A DNA stretch of 64,000 bases from Candidatus Obscuribacterales bacterium (GTDB taxonomy: Bacteria > Cyanobacteriota > Vampirovibrionia > Obscuribacterales > Obscuribacteraceae): the NCBI GenBank assembly GCA_019746975.1, contig JAIERK010000190.1, positions 1 to 64,000 of the forward strand, in the 5' to 3' direction. Shown here piece after piece: positions 60,008 through 64,000 of the stretch (within the stretch, counting starts at the first letter, position 1; every line of letters begins with the position of its first letter). A program made the position numbers and the translations under genes. The notes below the pieces were generated by a model. That model was given only the letters and a program-made list of their open reading frames with translations. It ran no database searches and was not told the DNA's origin.

Positions 60008-61042
60008 ATGAAAAAAGAATCAAAAAAACAGAAGAAAGTACGGGTTCGTCGAATCAAGCGGCTCGCTGCCGGATTCAAACGTCGAGTGAAAACCGAGTCG
60101 GATGCTATTGCGTACATACTTGATCTTTACCGCAAAGGTGACGGGTTTCAATGTACCTGCGGCAACGTTCTATCGCAGGATATCCGTACGCGAAAGACGA
60201 AGTGTGGTGAATGCAACAGAGATTGCTGGGTCACAGCAGGAACCATGTTCGATCATGCGAAAAAACTCAGACCCTATCTAATCGCAGTTTTTCTAAAGAC
60301 GAATGGTGTAGATTTTCAAAAAGGAGAGCTTGCAACTGTCAGCGGAGTGTCAGACTCGACCGCCGATGAGATCATCAAAAAGATTGCGTTCGTAATTGTC
60401 GATCAGATGACGGGCGACTTTCAGGAGTTCAGTTCGATTGCCTTTCTGGAGATCTATCACAAACGATCTCGGGCAACACCGCCTTTCGCTCATCCTCGAG
60501 CGGAGGAGGATGAATTCGAAATTCAACGGCAGGCGAATCCGGCACAGAGCGAAGTGGTAGAAATTCGTTCGCCTGTACTTCCACCAGAGCATGCGCGTGT
60601 CTTTGATGCAATTCCAATTGAAGAAGCAATTACTTTCAATCGACTGCTAGACATAACCCAGTTAACAATTCCCCAGTTGAGTGAGTCGCTACTGGCTCTT
60701 CAGATAGATTTCCCACTTATCAGGCTAGTTGCAGGTGATCGATATAGTAGGTTGGAGGAGATTCCCGTCCAATCGATCAATCACGCAGGCGCGAACGGAC
60801 GAGTTGAAGAGATCGGCGCATTGATTGAGTACGTTAATCTGATTCATGGTGGCGTAGCACGCAAGTATCTGCAATGTTATGCCGCTAACCACTGGTGGAC
60901 GTCAGACCCAGAGCGCTGGAACAACAAAGATCTGTTCCAGGCGTGCCTGAATTCAAAACCGAAAACTGGTCGCGACATAGTGCTTTATGTCTCACCTGCA
61001 AACATCAAGGTTTCACGGCTGAACTTGAAGGCGGCTGCATAA
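60008..61042 (+). CDS. zinc-ribbon/winged-helix protein, transposase-derived
   Basis: 344 residues. An ideal GGAGGTGA ribosome-binding site sets the start at 60008; the frame runs 26 codons upstream without support. After a very basic N terminus, residues about 45-115 match the zinc-ribbon plus helix-turn-helix start of IS1595-type transposases: CTCGN... KCGECNRDCWVTAGTMFDHAKKLRPYLIAVF, then a HTH-like LATVSGVSDSTADEIIKKI. The catalytic DDE (ISXO2-like) domain is missing. Instead, about 205-265 resembles a DprA-type winged helix (FDAIPIEEAITFNRLLDI... LLALQID... GDRYSRLEEI), and the end contains YVNLIHGGVARKYLQCYAANHWW. Probably a DNA-binding protein built from a domesticated transposase. No transposon ends are seen except the nearby palindrome. 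Confidence 0.7.
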   Translation: MKKESKKQKKVRVRRIKRLAAGFKRRVKTESDAIAYILDLYRKGDGFQCTCGNVLSQDIRTRKTKCGECNRDCWVTAGTMFDHAKKLRPYLIAVFLKTNGVDFQKGELATVSGVSDSTADEIIKKIAFVIVDQMTGDFQEFSSIAFLEIYHKRSRATPPFAHPRAEEDEFEIQRQANPAQSEVVEIRSPVLPPEHARVFDAIPIEEAITFNRLLDITQLTIPQLSESLLALQIDFPLIRLVAGDRYSRLEEIPVQSINHAGANGRVEEIGALIEYVNLIHGGVARKYLQCYAANHWWTSDPERWNNKDLFQACLNSKPKTGRDIVLYVSPANIKVSRLNLKAAA

Positions 61043-61217
61043 TACGGCTGCGTAATCGTACTTGTATGATTGGCAATTTCGGAGGGCAATACCAAGTCTT
61101 TCCGTCTGAATATCAACGGATCTCGTTGTGCAGAGATAGTTGAAGGCGTTCTTCTCTCGCCTCAATCAATCAAATCAGCAGTCGTGGATTCCATAATAAT
61201 CCCATTCCTGAAAATGG

Positions 61218-61265
61218 CGAGTCGAGTCGAGTCGAGTCGAGTCGTGTCGTGTCGGTCGAGTCGAG
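61218..61265. repeat. pentanucleotide (GTCGA) microsatellite
   Basis: CGAGT/GTCGA units run for 48 bases with a few degenerate copies (GTCGT, GTCG) in the second half. It ends four bases before the stop codon of the double J-domain gene (minus strand), just downstream of the coding region. Confidence 0.9.
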
Positions 61266-61268
61266 AAT

Positions 61269-61799
61269 CTAAGTCCTCAGAGTTTTGTCGTAATCTAGTC
61301 GAAGATTCGTATCAGATAGTGTGTTCCATGCGTCAGAAATTAACTCTAGTTTTTTCGGATCTCCAGTTGTTTTATTGTCTGGATGATACTTCAAGAGCAA
61401 GAAATGATAAGCCTCGTTAATTACGCCAAGCTCTGCCCGTGGTGAAACTTGCAGGGTGTGATAATGGTTGGATGGCATGGCTTCAGCCTGACGAATTCCA
61501 ACTTCTTTGTTTGAGAGCGTGTTCCATGCGTAGAGAATCGTCCGCCACATCCCGTATGCGGTGTCAGGATTCTCATTGTGGTGCTTTTCTGCCAGAAAGC
61601 AGAACACACGTCGCATAACTTCGACATCTGCGCCAGGATCTACCTGCAGAATCTCATACATCGCAGCGTGTTGGGAATCAAGTCCGGATAGTTCTGAGCG
61701 ACTGCCTGCATCAGCGCTCGTAGGAACAGTACGTCCCTCGTCCGCATGCGCCGCCTCATTGATAGCTGTCTCTATTTGGCTACTGTCTTGGTCGCCCAT
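61269..61799 (-). CDS. double J-domain protein, first HPD motif lost
   Basis: 176 residues. Two J-like domains follow a Ser/Thr-rich leader: about 48-95 (YEILQVDPGADVEVMRRVFCFLAEKHHNENP) and about 115-176 (HYHTLQVSPRAELGVINEAYHFLLLKYHPDN... LDYDKTL). The HPD needed to stimulate Hsp70 is present only in the second (YHPDN); the first has HHNEN. J-domain co-chaperones normally have one domain plus client-binding regions; none is visible here, so it may recruit DnaK to a specific target. It has no adjacent chaperone gene. ATG at 61799. Confidence 0.75.
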   Translation of the reverse strand: MGDQDSSQIETAINEAAHADEGRTVPTSADAGSRSELSGLDSQHAAMYEILQVDPGADVEVMRRVFCFLAEKHHNENPDTAYGMWRTILYAWNTLSNKEVGIRQAEAMPSNHYHTLQVSPRAELGVINEAYHFLLLKYHPDNKTTGDPKKLELISDAWNTLSDTNLRLDYDKTLRT

Positions 61800-61958
61800 G
61801 CGTTACACTCACCCCCATACCATATTAGCGCTTGTGACATCAAACGGTGCCAACTGATCGCAACTCAATAACAGAATTAGATAACATGGAGTTGTGGATC
61901 AATCCATTGTCGATAGCCTGGTTCGCTCTTTGCACTCAGATCAAGACAGTCCAATTTT

Positions 61959-62424
61959 ATGATTCAAAGAATCGCCATAGTTGTCGTGTCAGCACTCATT
62001 TGCGCGTCATTGCCCTGCAAGTCTGCTGAGCAGTTTAAGCCAAAAACGGGAGACTTCGGTCTACCTTCTGACCAGTCTGGTCCTCACCGTCGGACATTCT
62101 ATCGGAAGGGACTTACCCACCCAGCGCCTGATGTGATTATCCCTCACACGGGAGACTTCTTTCCGGATGGTACGTGGGGGCCTGCGTACATGTACAACCA
62201 ACCGCGAAATACTGGTAGCTGTGACGGTTTTAGGAGGGATGGTGGTAACTTCCAAAATAGGCAACGCATTTCATGGGTCGATAAGCGGCGATCTTCTTAT
62301 TGGTTCGGTTGTTTTCTTGTCAGGCACGTACATCTTGTTCTCGAAACTAAGGAATAGTTTTCCAAAGAATTCGAAGGGGTTTCGGGGCACGATCGCAGAC
62401 CGACAGGATGACCCGGGTAAGTAG
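61959..62424 (+). pseudogene. small exported/membrane protein gene split by a frameshift
   Basis: The first frame, from ATG 61959, has a signal peptide (AIVVVSALICASLPCKS) and two similar segments (KTGDFGLPSD and HTGDFFPDGTWGPAYMYNQ), after which it turns into improbable Arg/His-rich sequence. One frame over, membrane-like sequence follows at once: REILVAVTVLGGMVVTSKIG and GDLLIGSVVFLSGTYILFSKL, to a stop at 62424. The two join near 62190-62215, giving about 155 residues with a signal and two membrane segments. An indel (for example in the G5 run near 62175) or a sequencing error is likely; two overlapping genes are an alternative. Confidence 0.55.
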
Positions 62425-62483
62425 CTTTTTCTAAAAGCACGAATCGCTCGTGTTCGCACAAGGAAACCGGGAATATCCTATTC

Positions 62484-63554
62484 ATGGATGAACAGTTAGA
62501 GAAGCAAGAGATAAAGCTCAAGGTCACTGACGAGATAAAGGAATCAGTTCCTGAGTCAATAACGAGTGCGCCCGCAAAAACACCTGCACTGAAAACGTCG
62601 AACTTCAGGAAAAGTGAATCAAGCAAACTAGTGAGCAGGACTAGCGAGCTGACAGAAGAGACTCGTTACTCTTTGCGAAACTGGCCGGAAGCAATCCTCA
62701 CCTTCGTTATGCTCAACTCCTACGTTGCGATCATCATGCAATTCAGCATGGTCATCGCTAGTGGTGGCATGGAGGCCTGGTGGGATCTTGTGAAGTTCAA
62801 TTTTCTAGAACTTGCAGGACTCTTCTTCATAGGCGGCGCGCACTTGCAATCAGTACTCCAACAAACCGGGCAACTCCAGGTGTTTTTCATCACGTCAGTA
62901 ATTTACTGGAGCTTCTTTCTCATCTATCCAATATTCATTCTCACCGATAAAAGCAACGACTTCGACGAAGAGAAGAATAAGAAGTCGAGATTGCGCGACG
63001 TGGCTATAGCACTTGTTTCTTTGTCACTCTTTATCCCGTTTCCGCTCTTATCATTCTGGCGGTTCGGTGGAATGATTCGTTTCCTCGGCATCACACCAAC
63101 CTCAATATATGACGAAAGAGGCGAGGCGCTCAAAAAGACCATGGAAGAAGCGTCTTTTCGTCAGATTCTGCCGGAAGTTATATGCGTAGCGGCCGAGGCC
63201 GTTCTCAACAGAGTCGTGACATATAATCTATTCATACTTTGCGCAGTTGGTCCGATTCGCATTCCGATGTCAGATTTTGTCCGACTGTTTCTCACGTATC
63301 TCGGGATAGAACTTTTTGTCACTCTTCTATATTCGCTCCAGAGAAAGTCTCTCTTGAAGCACTTTTCGGATCGGGATAACGTTGGAGAGATGCTTCCGGT
63401 GGTTACGGGAGCCGCGCTTTTATGCATAGTAATCGGTTTTGGGCACACGATGAACTCGATGAGTACGTTCGTCTCTTGGGCGGTCGTCCTGGTAGGCGTA
63501 TTGTCAATGTGTATTCGATTCTTCCGAAAGTCCTCGACGAGTCCTGAGCAATAA
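62484..63554 (+). CDS. multi-pass membrane protein of unknown function
   Basis: 356 residues. The first ~65 are charged and disordered (Lys, Glu, Ser, Thr), then about eight membrane segments (for example ILTFVMLNSYVAIIMQF, VFFITSVIYWSFFLIYPIFIL, VAIALVSLSLFIPFPLL, LPVVTGAALLCIVIGFG, FVSWAVVLVGVLSMCI) separated by short loops, with a central cytoplasmic loop (DKSNDFDEEKNKKSRLRD). No family recognised and no transporter signature. The start ATG has only a distant GGGA. It may be in one unit with the split gene upstream (60-base gap). Confidence 0.65.
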   Translation: MDEQLEKQEIKLKVTDEIKESVPESITSAPAKTPALKTSNFRKSESSKLVSRTSELTEETRYSLRNWPEAILTFVMLNSYVAIIMQFSMVIASGGMEAWWDLVKFNFLELAGLFFIGGAHLQSVLQQTGQLQVFFITSVIYWSFFLIYPIFILTDKSNDFDEEKNKKSRLRDVAIALVSLSLFIPFPLLSFWRFGGMIRFLGITPTSIYDERGEALKKTMEEASFRQILPEVICVAAEAVLNRVVTYNLFILCAVGPIRIPMSDFVRLFLTYLGIELFVTLLYSLQRKSLLKHFSDRDNVGEMLPVVTGAALLCIVIGFGHTMNSMSTFVSWAVVLVGVLSMCIRFFRKSSTSPEQ

Positions 63555-63646
63555 TTTGCTTCATGACTGCCTGGCACGCCGACTAAGCACTTTCGAACTT
63601 AGCGATAGACGGGGTGATTTTGCTTACCAAAAATATTACTTTCGTC

Positions 63647-64000
63647 CTAAATTTCCCACATTGGAATGCGCACGCCCTTTTCCTTCGCGCAGCGCTCGGC
63701 TTCTTCGTAGCCAGCGTCGACGTGACGAATGACGCCCATTCCAGGGTCTGTTGTGAGAACGCGGCTGAGGCGCCGCGCGGCAGCCTCTGTGCCGTCGGCA
63801 ACGATAACCTGACCGGCGTGTAGTGAATATCCGATACCGACACCGCCACCATGATGGAGCGATACCCAGCTCGCTCCGCCGACAGCATTGATCAATGCAT
63901 TGAGATAAACCCAGTCGGCAACAGCATCGGTGCCGTCTTTCATTCCCTCTGTCTCGCGATTCGGCGAAGCAACGGAACCAGCATCGAGGTGATCGCGACC
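63647..64000 (-). CDS. hutU: urocanate hydratase (urocanase), C-terminal part
   Basis: NAD-dependent conversion of urocanate to imidazolone propionate in histidine degradation. Only the last ~117 residues are in the window; the frame is open to the edge and continues beyond it. The urocanase signature is visible: [22 protein letters not shown] (in two parts: [15 protein letters not shown], then [14 protein letters not shown]), followed by [24 protein letters not shown] (in two parts) and [14 protein letters not shown], and the C terminus [22 protein letters not shown]. An internal Met at 63943 is not the start. No terminator is evident in 63555-63646. Confidence 0.95.
   Translation of the reverse strand, partial: GRDHLDAGSVASPNRETEGMKDGTDAVADWVYLNALINAVGGASWVSLHHGGGVGIGYSLHAGQVIVADGTEAAARRLSRVLTTDPGMGVIRHVDAGYEEAERCAKEKGVRIPMWEI

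Noticed and set aside
60008-61042. Complete insertion sequence
   Set aside because: No terminal inverted repeats flanking the gene, no target duplication seen, and no catalytic DDE domain.

Overview
The window looks like chromosome from a diderm (LPS-exporting) bacterium with about 50% GC. It carries an Lpt LPS-export cluster, a full set of late peptidoglycan genes, an NDH-1 subunit, the futalosine-pathway gene mqnA, Hanks-type kinases with the GYSPPEQY signature, and two very large secreted repeat proteins. This mix, with the carbamoyltransferase/SxtJ/DUF5989 set, recalls the non-photosynthetic sister group of cyanobacteria (Vampirovibrionia/'Melainabacteria', Obscuribacter-like). That placement is inference from gene content; no 16S or marker phylogeny could be run.

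Layout. 0-5.3 kb (minus): a TPR lipoprotein-like/secreted protein, lptC, an unusually long lptA, lptB and an LptF/G permease form one LPS-export operon. 5.5-7.3 kb (minus): carA and a HAD phosphatase. 7.7-11.5 kb (plus): an isolated nuoN, a YfhO-like membrane protein and tRNA-Arg(CCT). 11.7-12.3 kb: a PH-domain membrane protein. 12.7-21.6 kb (minus): a 2756-residue secreted beta-repeat protein with a good terminator, preceded by an orphan OmpR-type winged-helix protein. 22-25.4 kb: ssb, a Ser/Thr kinase and a secreted subtilase. 25.6-33.2 kb: a cell-wall block (ddl, membrane-fused murF, alpha/beta hydrolase, a divergent VanX-like dipeptidase, murB, murC), then rpsT. 33.7-36 kb: an unknown hydrophilic protein and a caspase-like/TonB fusion whose caspase dyad is missing. 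36-38.4 kb: a solitary adenine-specific DNA methyltransferase. 38.6-45.2 kb (plus): rsmI, a PilZ protein, uppP, and a tight SGNH hydrolase/carbamoyltransferase/SxtJ/DUF5989 set. 45.3-52.7 kb: a second Ser/Thr kinase, mqnA, pyrimidine-nucleoside phosphorylase, lipM-type octanoyltransferase, two small unknown proteins and aspartate kinase. 53.2-56.7 kb: a second, smaller relative of the giant repeat protein. 

57-63.6 kb is an accessory stretch: two genes that appear split by frameshifts, three adjacent microsatellites, two cysteine-rich exported peptides with a strong terminator, a 46-bp perfect palindrome, a zinc-ribbon protein that looks like a transposase-derived regulator without its catalytic domain, a pentanucleotide repeat, a double J-domain protein and an unknown multi-pass membrane protein. 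The window ends inside hutU (urocanase).

The most interesting material: the pair of giant secreted proteins sharing both an N-terminal module and a ~165-residue C-terminal module around unrelated repeat bodies; the (CC-x5-CC-x5-CC)x2 exported peptide and its cysteine-rich neighbour; the catalytically dead caspase-TonB fusion; and the palindrome plus zinc-ribbon/winged-helix protein. Coordinates for starts were adjusted from Shine-Dalgarno (SD) signals and family alignments from memory; no search or alignment program was run.
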